Assembly (NCBI RefSeq): GCF_000204055.1 | Contig: NW_006768785.1 | Location: 62,001 to 126,000, forward strand | Direction: 5' to 3' | Length of the DNA stretch: 64,000 nucleotides | Origin: Melampsora larici-populina 98AG31 | Lineage: Eukaryota; Basidiomycota; Pucciniomycetes; Pucciniales; Melampsoraceae | Shown here: piece by piece, positions 53,874 through 64,000 of the stretch | Numbering within the stretch: the first letter of the stretch is position 1 | Layout: the number at the start of each line of letters is the position of its first letter | Notes under the pieces: model-generated | Told to the model about the DNA's origin: nothing | The model's database searches: none | Seen by the model: only the letters and a program-made list of their open reading frames with translations | Position numbers and translations under genes: made by a program

Positions 53874-56800
53874 CAATACCGGAACTGCTCCGCCACTTTT
53901 AGCGGTATCGGAGCGGTATCGGAGCGGTTTTGGGACCGCTATATTCACCACTATATATAGCGGTGGCCCCGCTCCGCCATCCAGATTCCGAAAATCAGGT
54001 ATCGGAGTGACCGCTCCAATACCGGCTGGGACGAGTTTTGTCCGATATATATTGGAATATATCGGACAAAACCATACATAGGAGCATATCCTACTTTCCC
54101 CCCTCCACCCTTGGATTATCAATCACCACCATTCCACCAACCTCGCATTCCTGGACGCCACGATCTAACCACCCATTGATACAGATCCTCATACGATGGA
54201 CCACACTTGGGCCTTTTTTCAGTGATGGCTCACTTGTGGTACATCACACTTTCCCATACTTCAAAGGTAAGCCCAAGCCATTTCTCATCGGTCATTCCCT
54301 TGCGCAATTGATTTCACAATCTAACAAATCCTTTTGTTCCGTTTTTAGTTTTATTTCCATCATCATGCCCGACTCTCAACCACCTAGTTCATCCCTTCAG
54401 GTTCCAAATTCTTCTTCATCTTCTGCTAGACGACTCAGCCTTTGACCACCCAGCCCAAATCGTAAGGAGCCAGGTTTTGTAGTACTGCCAAAGGACTCGC
54501 GGTCTGCTCTCTTGACGCCTGACAATGCAGCTGGAGGGGATGCAACCGGTCCCCTTGCTAATCGTTCTGCATCTCCTCGACCCCCCAGTCAAACCAAGAA
54601 GAAAGATAACAAAAAAACACCTGCGGCCAGTCAAACAAAGGTGAAGCCTACCGAAAAAGGAAAGGTTACTCTCTTCATCCTGAGTGTAATAAAATATAGT
54701 GATTGAAGTTGAACTAACAATCCATTCCTTATAGACACGTTCGTAAACGAGTAAGCGTGCCCGATCAAAGTCACCAGCGGCGACCTCCAATGGTGGCACA
54801 CCCACAACCTCCAAGAAAACTAAGAGCAATGTAAGTTTTAGATGTAACTTTGGTTCCTTATTTCTCTGATGACTTCTTTTTTTAACAGGAGTACGAGGTT
54901 CCCGACAAAATGGATATGTTGCAAGGTTCTGATGTTGAGATAGTTGGTGTCAAAGAACCTGGTTATACCGAGGTTCGCGGTGCTAGAGTGAGGGATCTTC
55001 TCACTTATTTCGAACCTCCCAAGGTATGAGTTTTGTGTTTTATGATTTCATCACTCTCCTTTCTATATTTATAATGATTGGGCACTAACCATCTATTTCT
55101 TTTTACTTTCTCATCTATCTATTTAGGGTCTATTATATGAGTGTCTATGGTGTCATAATACTTATGCCAAAGGGGAAGATACGTATTGGAATCTATGGGG
55201 TCATCGTGACGGCAACTCAAAACGACCACAGTGTACCAAAAGGCATCGAGCCATTGCTTCAGGTGTCAAACTCCCAATGAGCTATAAAGAAAAGCTGGCC
55301 GCTTCAAAGAAGGACAAAAACTGGAAAATCACCTCGCATTTCAATGGGCCTGCTTTTAGTGTCGATCTTATCAATTTGATGTTGGTAATGTGGATTGTGT
55401 GTCACGCACTTCCATGGGCTCGTTTTGAAGACCCCACCCTTAGAGCAGTTTTTCACACTGCCAACCGAAGTGCAGTGGTTCGATCATCAACTTGGGCCGC
55501 CAAGCAATCGAAGGAACTCTTTAAAAGATTGCACAACAAGGCAATCAACAATGTACTGGTAAGTCAATCTTTATTATATTTCACTTTATTTATATTTCAC
55601 TTTTGTTTAACTGTTGAGCTGACACCATTCCGTTTGAACACAGGAGAACCAGGGGAAGTTCTGTCTTATTCACGACGTTTGGACCACGAAAGGTAACTGA
55701 TACGCCTTTATTGGTGCAAGTGCGAACTATATCGACTCCAACTGGGAATACCAATTGACTCATCTTACCCTCAAGATGGTGGCATGGCACCACTTTGGGA
55801 GTCTCCTAGCTCGACCAATTGGGAAATTCCTGGTTCGACATGGCCTTCATAAAAAGATGAGTTTTTTTCAATTCTCTTTCCTTTCTCTTCTGATTTTCTT
55901 ACCTTCTTTCTTGTCATCCTACTCACATGCTAGCTCAGACGACCGACAGCGGAGGTAACAACGCTACCATGGCTACAGAGCTTGCCTCCATGTTCTCAGC
56001 GGCGGACGATCCATCTGAATGGGATGAATCAACCCACCATATCTGATGTTACGCTCACAAGCTCAACCTTGTGGTTGGCCATGGACTCAAATCTCTTGGT
56101 CAAAAGGTTGGTAAAGCAAAACCAACTACTCCTCATGGAAGGCCACTACCAATTCCTACGCTCGTGGTCAATGGTGACGAGTATGATGATGAGGATGAGC
56201 AAGAATCAGATGAGGAGGACATGGGTGGTGCTGAGCCTGATGGAGTTGACGATGACAATGATGAAGAAAATACAGATGAAGTTGAATCATCTTCAGACAA
56301 ACCTGATGTGGTTGCAAAAGCTCTGGCAAAGGTAAGCCTCATGTTTTCTCTACTATTCTGCTTTTCCGTTGTCTTAAACTAATTGAACTTTTTCCTTACT
56401 TTTAGGTTGACACTGTCAGCGGCCAGATCGCTAGCAGTGCAGCCCGTCGATGCGATTTCAAGACCCGTGCTACCCGGTTAGGATATTCTGGTAGGATGGT
56501 TAAAAGACCTTGCAAGACAAGGTGGAACAGTCACTACGAGAGTAGAAAGATTGCCTGTGAGGCACAAGAGGTATGTAGCTTTTTGGAATGTCTCTAAAAA
56601 AACTCTCAACTCACTTCTCCTTCTCACATTTTCTTTTCAGGTTATCAACTCTATGATATCAGCGGATTGAAAGGCATGTTTCTTTAAGGGAGTAACGATC
56701 TCACCTTCAGAATGGAATGCGGTGGAGTTAGTCAACAAGGTGTTGAAGGTCTGTAAACATTTCAACTTTGTTTTTATTTTGATTTACTGACCACCTTCTC

Positions 56801-58036
56801 CTCCACTTCTTTAGACTTTTGTTGATGCAACTGCCCGAGTTGAAGGAAACGGGCCTACAGGATGCTTTGTCCTTGCCGAATACAAACGGGTGATCAGCGA
56901 ACTCGAGAGTCTTCAAGCCGAAAGTCTCTTTCCAAGTATTGACAAAGCGATTGATGTCATGATTGAATGGTTGCAAAAGTACCAGGAGGAGGCCGTTAAC
57001 TGTGAAGCTTTAGTGCTAGCGACCATCCTCAATCCTCGTTTCCGAGGGCAGTTTTTCTCAATTCATTATCCCAATCACGCAGTCTCAGCCCAAGTTGCGA
57101 TCGATCAAGCTTTCAACAACCTTGTGGAAGAAACAAAGGTCCATGATCAGGCTGCACCACTTGATGAAACCGAAGAAACCGATGTCGATGAGTTTGATAT
57201 ATTCGGTGTTGGCCAAGGTGGCAACAATTCTTCGACTACTGCTTCTGAACTAGACGACTATTTGAAGGGTCAATGCCGTATCAAGAAGGATCAAACACCA
57301 CTCAAGTGGTGGAAGGTTGGTAACTGATCATATTCTTCTTTTTAACTTGTATCATTCTCCCTTTAAACATAGCTAACATACGTCCTTCTCACAGGAACAT
57401 CAATTCCGTTTCCCTATCCTCTCGAAACTTGCTCGAGATTATTTATCCTTATCTGCTACCTCATGCGCTTGTGAGCGTACATTCTCGGCGGCTGCCGATG
57501 TTTGTACACCTTCACGGGGTAGTCTCTTGCCGAAAACTATGGAGCGGCTTGTTGGTTCTCAAGCCTGGTTAAAAGAAGGAATCGTGCCCGATGGAGCTTT
57601 TGAAGAAGCTGCGAGGGCGCTTCAAGGGTTTTTAGATGGACTTGCAAAGAAAAAAGCTATGCCTACAGATAAATCGGTAAAAAAGAAAGGCTAACAATTC
57701 TCATTTCATGTTTCTCAAATCATCAAAGGTCTCAATTTTATACTCGATTTTGTTAAATTTATCTGTTTCACATAACCCCCCAGCCTCACATCCTACCTTT
57801 TCAAGCCCTATAGGCCTGATTTGTGTACACATAGGCTGTTTTTGATTTTTTTTTTCTTTTTTCATGCCATATCGCCGCTATATAGCGGTATCGGAGCGGT
57901 TTTACCGCTCCGATATCTTGGGAGATTTTTTCAAAAAAAAAATATCGGAGTGATATCGGAGTGGTCATAGTGGTCATACCGCTCCGATACAAGGATGGGG
58001 TGAAATCGGTATCGTATCGGAGCGGTTCCGGTATTG
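53874..58036 (+). mobile_element. hAT element C (complete ends, 4.2 kb)
   Basis: Left tip CAATACCGGAACTGCTCCG (53874) is inverted at the right (CGGAGCGGTTCCGGTATTG, ending 58036) with one difference. The 7 bp duplication TTCCAGT flanks it (53867-53873, 58037-58043). Both subterminal regions hold many copies of CGGAGCGGT / ACCGCTCCG in both orientations (53885-54020, 57875-58030), likely transposase-binding sites. One transposase gene occupies the middle. Confidence 0.9.
54365..57694 (+). pseudogene. hAT transposase C, multi-exon, five premature stops
   Basis: Relative of copies A and B. Order of motifs: Ser/Pro-rich N-terminus from ATG 54365; EYEVPDKMDMLQG and LLTYFEPPK (54890-55023); zinc-finger-like CLWC and WGHRDG with WIVCHALPWARF (55127-55560); IHDVWTTKGN and LKMVAWHHFG (55643-55860); AQTTDSGGNN to an acidic linker (55934-56331); WNAVELVNKVLK (56640-56750); RVEGNGPTGCFVLAEYKR (56817-57315); hAT dimerisation domain (ARDYLSLSATSCACERTFS), ending 57694. 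In-frame stops: TGA 54443, TAA 54744, TGA 55698, TGA 56044, TGA 56668. Conserved family positions show arginine or glutamine there (NRYAFIG, ADQK). No frameshift noticed. Confidence 0.82.
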
Positions 58037-58044
58037 TTCCAGTC

Positions 58045-58940
58045 ATACTATTGCTTTTTCTTTTTGCGCATTTATTAGTAATTACCTTTTCCACACCACC
58101 TTTTGCTTATGTCACCTTTGGTTATGCACTTTAATTTCCACGTCTCTTGTGTGCTTTTTTGCTTTGTCTAATTTTTACACAAAATATTTAAGCACTTTGC
58201 TTTGTAATTGCTGCCATCCTCTATATTGTAGTAAAAGCCTGATCAGGGCAACTCTTTGTTTTATAGCATGTTCATTTTTGTTGGAAGAAAAATATGTTTT
58301 TTTGCTTCAAATAGTGTTCCAATGAACTTCTTTTTCACAGGAAAAGGTAACAAGCCCTCCAGGTTTGAAAGATATGGTGCATTCTGATGTTGGTGGCCTC
58401 AAATTGCATGAAGTGAGCTATTCTTTTTCCTCATGTTTCAAATACTTTAGTTTTACAAACGTCAATGATGTCATTCAATTTCAAAGGATTGGGGAAGTAC
58501 ACTGGATGCCATTGATTTGTATATGCCAGCCTGTGATAAATACAACACTCAAGTTTTTATTAATACTCAATCAGATTGAATTTCTGACTTTGATGTATGG
58601 CTTAACAGTAAAATTCACATAAGCTTGTGTGGGCATGCCTGTATGGTCTCTAGTGATCAAAAACACTATAACAACAGTACAAGACAAGAAAAAAGAGGGA
58701 CAAAAGCCTAAAAAATTCCACCACTAGTATATAACATCTTCACAAACACCTAACAATGGTATAAAGCTCTCAAAAACCAATGAATTGTGACAAAAACCCT
58801 CAAAAACCCCTTGATATAAGCCTATGATCAATTCTATATTAATGTATGACATGATTTATGCTGTGAAACTTTTGATTTGGATTATTTGAATGTTGGATAT
58901 ATCTTCTTATGATGGATAAAGGTGATTTTTCCTATTACTC
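58045..58940. other. Gene-free stretch
   Basis: AT-rich with short frames only; no recognisable motif or repeat structure. Confidence 0.4.
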
Positions 58941-59086
58941 AGGGCGTCTTCACTTAAGCAATTTCTGGTGAGAAATCACATTCTGCAAAATTTAAAGTGT
59001 CTATTTGGTGGTGCATGTTTCATTTTTACATTCAAAATTTACAGAATGTGATTTGTGGTCAGAAATTCCTCAAGTGAACGCGCCCT
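58941..59086. mobile_element. 146 bp foldback MITE
   Basis: The arms are inverted over about 55 bp: AGGGCG, TTCACTT, AATTTCTG, AATCACATTCTG and AAATTT are shared in inverse at the right end (CGCCCT at 59086). No clear target duplication. The AGGGCG tip resembles hAT-type MITE ends. Confidence 0.65.
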
Positions 59087-61073
59087 CAGTCTCATAGCTG
59101 AAAGCCATTTTTAGAATCACCACCTTTTTCCAAAGTGCTCCAAATTTTGATGACTAAAAATATACATTCACCTTTCAATTCATCATACTTTTTCTTAACC
59201 TTTTTGAGTTTACAAGTCTTGATAACCGCTGTCTGATTACTCTTGCTTAACAAAGACTGATGTAGACTCTTCAATCCCCATCCAAAGTACACCAGGATTC
59301 AAGATTGTGTCTCCGGAATCACAATAACAATCATGAGGCATAATGAAGTGATGAGATAGGGAAAGGCAGGTGTCTGATGAAAGTCACAATAGCGTGAGTA
59401 TAAGGTGCTATAAGGCCAGAATCATGTATTGCTAATGAGAGATATATAAGCAACTGTTGGAAGGTGGTGAGTAAGAGATGAAAAGGTGTCTAAGTGAGGA
59501 GACAACAGTAAACCCAATGAGCAACTCTTTACATAGTAATGTTTCTGTAGACATAGGTTGACAGTCAATCATCAAGATTGTGACTCACACACACTCCTTT
59601 TGAAATAGCTGAGACATAAGTATAGTGTGGAGCAAAAGAATAGATGTAGGTCACTTGTTAACCTACGGGAATATCATATGATAGGGACATATGGGAAAAT
59701 TTCATGTAAAGAAGTTGGGTCGGATCGTGTTTATAATTGAGTGGTGTGCTGACGTCATACAAAAATTCCATCGTTCTTCTTTACGGAATTTTCTCATTTC
59801 CCTTTCTCATCAAATTCCTAAAAAATCTTCCTTTCTGTCATACCAATCTTAGTGTTAAAGAGTTGATTTTTGAAATCCCTCCCTTCCCTCCCTATGTTCT
59901 GAAAGATTTTTTAGTTCTTTTCAGTTTTGTGGGTTGTTTCTTAAGGGAATTGTTTTAGGTGGATACTTTTTTTATCTTTTGCTTATTATTTTATGTGTGG
60001 TTTGTGAAGTTGTTTCAGAAAACAAATTTTTTCTTATTATTTTATTTTCTTATTTCATTAGCATGGTCATTTTTTATATTTGTTTTGGTATGTTTAATTT
60101 AGTTATTTTTTATTGTCTTTGGTGTGGTTGAATTTTTATTTTTTATTTTTTATTTTTTATTTTTTGTTGTTTTTTCGGTTTGTTGTGATTCTATTAGTTT
60201 AACTGTTATGTTGTATGGACCGCTAGCCACCCCGTAGGGTGATGATTGTTTGGTGACAATTTTATTCAAAAGTTTTGGCCTAGCATACTTAGAGTTAGTT
60301 GGTTTGATTTCCGTAAGTGCCAAGTTGATATTTCCAAAACAAAAGAACAACTGATGCTCAATCCGCATAGTGAGTGTAAGAGTGGAAGTGTTATATAGAC
60401 AGTATGGGTTATACAAGTATGGGTTTAGGCAGTTGTGATTGCATAGATAGTTGACTCTCTCTATTGTTCTGCGGGTTCTGACTTCTCCACTGTTGGATTA
60501 GCAATTGACACGAGGGGTTTAGATAAACCCTACTGATCCGTGAGCCAGTCAGAGACTTTGACCCAGTGAAGGTGGAGAGAAGCTACTAGTGTAATGATAA
60601 AACCCTGAATTCAATATGAAGGAGAAGGGCTCACAAGAAAGGAAATATTCTTGTTTGAACACTTGCTGTAATGATCCAAGCTAGGGAAACAAAGAACACC
60701 ATTTGCAAAGAAATATGTATGCAAGTGAATCCCAGTGTGATCAAGCTTAAAGAAAATGTGATCTTAATGGAGTGCGAATTTGAAATCGCCTGTTTGTATA
60801 CTGTTGAAGCAAATCGTTACATGATACACCAAATTACGAATAAGTAGTAAAAATGATACATGAGATAAACAATTAGATGACGAAGCAAACATATCTCAAA
60901 GATTGCAATTACTTATCTTTCCATGAAAAACCTATTTTTGACAAGACATTTTATTTCTTACTGAACACACATTCGAAGCTCTCCGAAGTGTAGATAAAGT
61001 AATAAGATAATACAAGCTTAACTATATAAACCAGCGACCATAATGATCCCAACTCCCAAATCATTCTTATCTC
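59087..61073. other. Gene-free stretch
   Basis: 59260-59345 read on the minus strand gives RHNLESWCTLDGD, the dispersed degenerate peptide also seen near 31340 and 42465. The remainder is AT-rich with no supported gene. A TTTTTA microsatellite lies at about 60128-60165. Confidence 0.45.
60128..60165. repeat. TTTTTA-type microsatellite
   Basis: Successive (A)TTTTTT/TTTTTA units, about six copies, ending in TTTTTG. Confidence 0.8.
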
Positions 61074-64000
61074 CTAACCCATATCTGTCAAATTTTCTAC
61101 AGCTGCATTAGCCTGATGCTGTACTAAACCATCAGGATCAACTAATTTAACATATTCAAGTACTCTAATTGTCTTGGTCAAATATTCCTGTCTCCAAAGT
61201 CGATCAAGTTGATCAACATTAAGAGATAAAGTAATTAAAAGGAACATAATGGCTGATCTACGAAGTGCAGGATGTCCAGAATCTTTCGAAACAGGAAGTA
61301 TCGTTTCTTCTGGTACACGTCGCTTGGGATCAGTGCTTTTAGATTGATTTTCACTATCTGGTGTCTCGATTAGTTCTGGTAAAGTGGTCTTCGTGATCTC
61401 CTGCTTTTCTGAGTCGACGCCATCCATAGCAGATTTTGCGGTGGATGAAGCCAATGTAGGACGAGATTCGAGAGATAGGATGATCAAACAGCTATCCATC
61501 AAGTCTGAAAGGTAAGGTAACATGGCAATGATCGAAGTTTCTACACAAGTAGTCAAGATCGTCAATGCTGACCATCGTAAGCAAACTGGAAACTCTTTTG
61601 AGCTAAGCACAAAGAGTAAGCTAGGTAAGAAATGTTTAACTGTAAAGGATGAATGATAGTCAATGAACTCTGGCCTGATTGGTGCACGAGATTAGATCAC
61701 AATAAGAGTTATGATCACTTACGATAGTTCGGAAGTGCCTGACCAGCCCTTTGAACGATCTGAACCATCGCTTCACCAATCCGTAAGCGCTTATCAAGCT
61801 CTTTGTTTGGTTGTTCATCTTCAGTAAATTGTGAATCTTTTTTGATAGTTTGAAAGAGCTCATTGAATGCATAAAGTTTGTTTAGCTTCAAACAGATCAA
61901 GTGACTGAATTGTTCAGCAAGTTCACTGATGGCCTTAATCGCGTTGAGATATATGAAACTATCTTCTTCTTCGATCAACTTCAATAAAACATCCAGAACA
62001 TTGGGTACTAGTTCACTCATCAGCTTGGTGTTCTCAATAGTTTTGGTATATCCGCTAAATAGTTTCTTGAGGATTGTGATACCCTGAGCGCGAATTGGTA
62101 AACAAGGATCTTCAACAAGCTTCAATCCTTCTTCGTAGGTACTCAATATTGTTCTTCGTGTTTGATGATGATCAGAGGATTGGTCTACCGAGTTGTGTGT
62201 AGTATCTATTGATTGATCTACTTGAGCAAGTGCATTCCTTACTGAAAGCATAATTCTACACTTCAATGATAGTTCATTGACTTCTGGTCGGACGTTTGAG
62301 CATCGGAGAATTATGTAGTCAAGCTTTTCAGAGATCACCTTCAGCGAGGCAGCCGATCGTTCGTCCAGACTTGGATTTGCTGTATGAGTCGGAGAAAACA
62401 GTCAGAGATCTTGGATGTACATTTTTAATCTCAATGAACAACTTAGATGCAGGAGCTAGCATTACCTTCAAGAACTGTCAATAGTAAAGTAAGACCCGTC
62501 AATATCAAGCTGTTGTCAGCCTCCTCTGCATCTTCCGTATCTTCCTTCTCTAAAATATCCAATGTTTCATTTTCTCCCATTTTCAAGAAGTTGAGGGAAG
62601 TTGAGATATTACTGGCATCGTCTGTAGGACACTTATCCGGTATTTCATTGCGAGAAGAGATCGTTGTGAATGAAGTTCCATGACTATGTGTTTCACTCAA
62701 GCTGGAGAAAGAATGCTTGACAAATTCCAATATCTGAACAGGTTCCTGAACGACCGAACTGTCCAGCTTCTCAATCATCTTCAGTACCATTTGCATTCGA
62801 AATAAGGTCCTACATCCACATATATACCTTCGTCAGCTGACAACCACTAATGAAGCCGCACGTTCATCGCCTTTTCAGTATAGCAATCATCACTCACATC
62901 TTTGCTTCTGCTAATCCTTCTCTGTGTCGCAAAGACTCTAATTCATCAAGCCAGTTTACCAACATGTTACTGTTCAGTTTGTCATTTTTGAGACCTGCGA
63001 GCCAATCAATGAGGTAATCTGGATCTGGTTTGATGGTGGACAGATCTTCAGATGTGCCGATCGCATCTGCGTCCCTTGTGATCCTTATACAACTTTGTCC
63101 TTCAGCATCACGCGACCAATACCTCCAACCACCTCGACCTTCAACATGAGTCAAGTTGAGTTCCCTACCGATCTCCAACTCCCTGATACATCGCTTGATA
63201 GTCTCCCCAACGTACTGTATAGGACACATTTTCACCCAGACGGACACCAAGTCATTAATCTCCTCGCGTAGTTGTGGCTCCGATCGCGATTGGCATAGAT
63301 ATAGCCACAAAGACAATATTTGAGGCAAAATCGGAAGGATCAAGGCGCTGATCAAGACATCAGACGGATTTGAATTCAATACCAATGTTGTCAAGAGGTT
63401 AATGGATTGAGATATCTGGTTTGCCGTAACTGCTATTGGATCAAAATCATCGTCTGAGCACTCATCAGAGTTTGAACTGTGGGCAGGATGGGTGTGTTGG
63501 CGAGCTTGAAATGGAATGAAAACTGAATGTAGCATTGGTCCAAGATGTGACCTGAAGAAATTCGGCTGCTTCACTATGATCTGGCTCAAAACGTGACATG
63601 CGGCCTTAGTAACCCCGCTCGGCCTTGGGTGATTGTTTTTGAAGTCGGACGACTTGCTTGAATGTGGATTTTCGAGGGCTCCGTTTGATTGATAGAATAG
63701 AAAATCAGGTGAGATGACTTGTAATAAACTACTAACAAGATGGTTGAGGTATTTAACCGGATCCGAGCTTTGGGGAGGGTTACACAAGATATGCGCGATT
63801 GAATTTAATCTGTTTAAGGTTGCGGAGGTACTATGAAAGGTTGAATGTGGTTTGATAGTTGATTTATTTTCTGAAGGCATAGAAGATCCAGTATCATCGT
63901 CTTCTTCATAATCGTCGACCATCACAGCTTGTAGAAATCCTCTAACTCCTGAAGGTTCTAGTAATCGACTTGATAAGATTTTCGAGACCTCCCTACGGAA
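61074..64000 (-). CDS. RTP1/TANGO6-like protein, C-terminal ~890 aa (5' end outside window)
   Basis: Four exons within the window (64000-62898, 62809-62466, 62379-61723, 61639-61074). All phases agree, and the open frame runs off the right edge (FRREVSKILSS at 64000). Helical, HEAT-like throughout. The exon 62379-61723 carries DPCLPIRAQGITILKKLFSG, typical of the RTP1_C1 region. The last exon carries GHPALRRSAIMFLLITLS and TIRVLEYVKLVDPDGLVQHQANAAVENL, typical of RTP1_C2. Yeast Rtp1 and animal TANGO6 belong to this family; Rtp1 promotes nuclear import of RNA polymerase II subunits. An acidic, low-complexity insert (KEDTEDAEEADN) precedes the C1 region. No stop or frameshift; appears to be a functional host gene. 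Confidence 0.85.

Noticed and set aside
60150..60416. 88-codon minus-strand frame
   Set aside because: Its end is encoded by the TTTTTA microsatellite and the remainder shows no motif.

Overview
The window reads as nuclear DNA of a basidiomycete fungus, most likely a rust fungus (Pucciniales). It is transposon-dense and moderately AT-rich, and its genes are cut by many short GT-AG introns. The few host genes I recognise are a TANGO6/RTP1 homologue, an S-formylglutathione hydrolase, a small RRM protein and two small secreted-protein candidates. The Pucciniales assignment is inference; fungal gene structure is seen directly.

Layout. 0-7 kb: GCTGAG-rich imperfect tandem repeats cut by a solo LTR (553-1631) that itself holds a MULE-like MITE, then a decayed DUF659-type hAT transposase (3087-6426, minus) interrupted by another LTR-like repeat. 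7-21.3 kb: a nest of insertions in the 3' part of a minus-strand LINE. The nest holds a non-autonomous hAT (7203-8557), a small MITE (8566-8829), hAT element A (8899-13526), hAT element B (13612-20284, itself split by a 1.57 kb LTR-like insert) and a 271 bp MITE (20481-20751). Removing the inserts restores the LINE reading frame, which validates the boundaries. 22.1-29.6 kb: a complete CACTA/EnSpm element with 336 bp inverted repeats, a Tnp2 transposase and a second gene. 30.0-30.9 kb: a five-exon secreted-protein gene. 31.7-42.2 kb: a MULE-like foldback element and TA-flanked foldback elements, one of them split by a young complete Ty1/copia element (34823-41219).

43.5-46.0 kb is a small host-gene island: the RRM gene and the S-formylglutathione hydrolase gene are divergent, with 189 bp between start codons. 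46.8-58.1 kb returns to mobile DNA: foldback elements, an 802 bp MITE, a PIF/Harbinger deletion derivative (49581-52077), an LTR-like repeat, and a complete hAT element C (53874-58036). A second five-exon secreted, cysteine-rich candidate (48607-49323) sits among these elements. The right end (61074 to beyond 64000, minus) carries the C-terminal ~890 residues of the RTP1/TANGO6-like protein.

The most notable patterns are four related hAT elements that all show 7 bp (not 8 bp) target duplications next to CAA-type ends; repeated TGA nonsense codons in those transposases, as expected from CGA to TGA change; and two new-looking secreted-protein genes beside transposons. All statements come from reading the sequence; no database search was possible.
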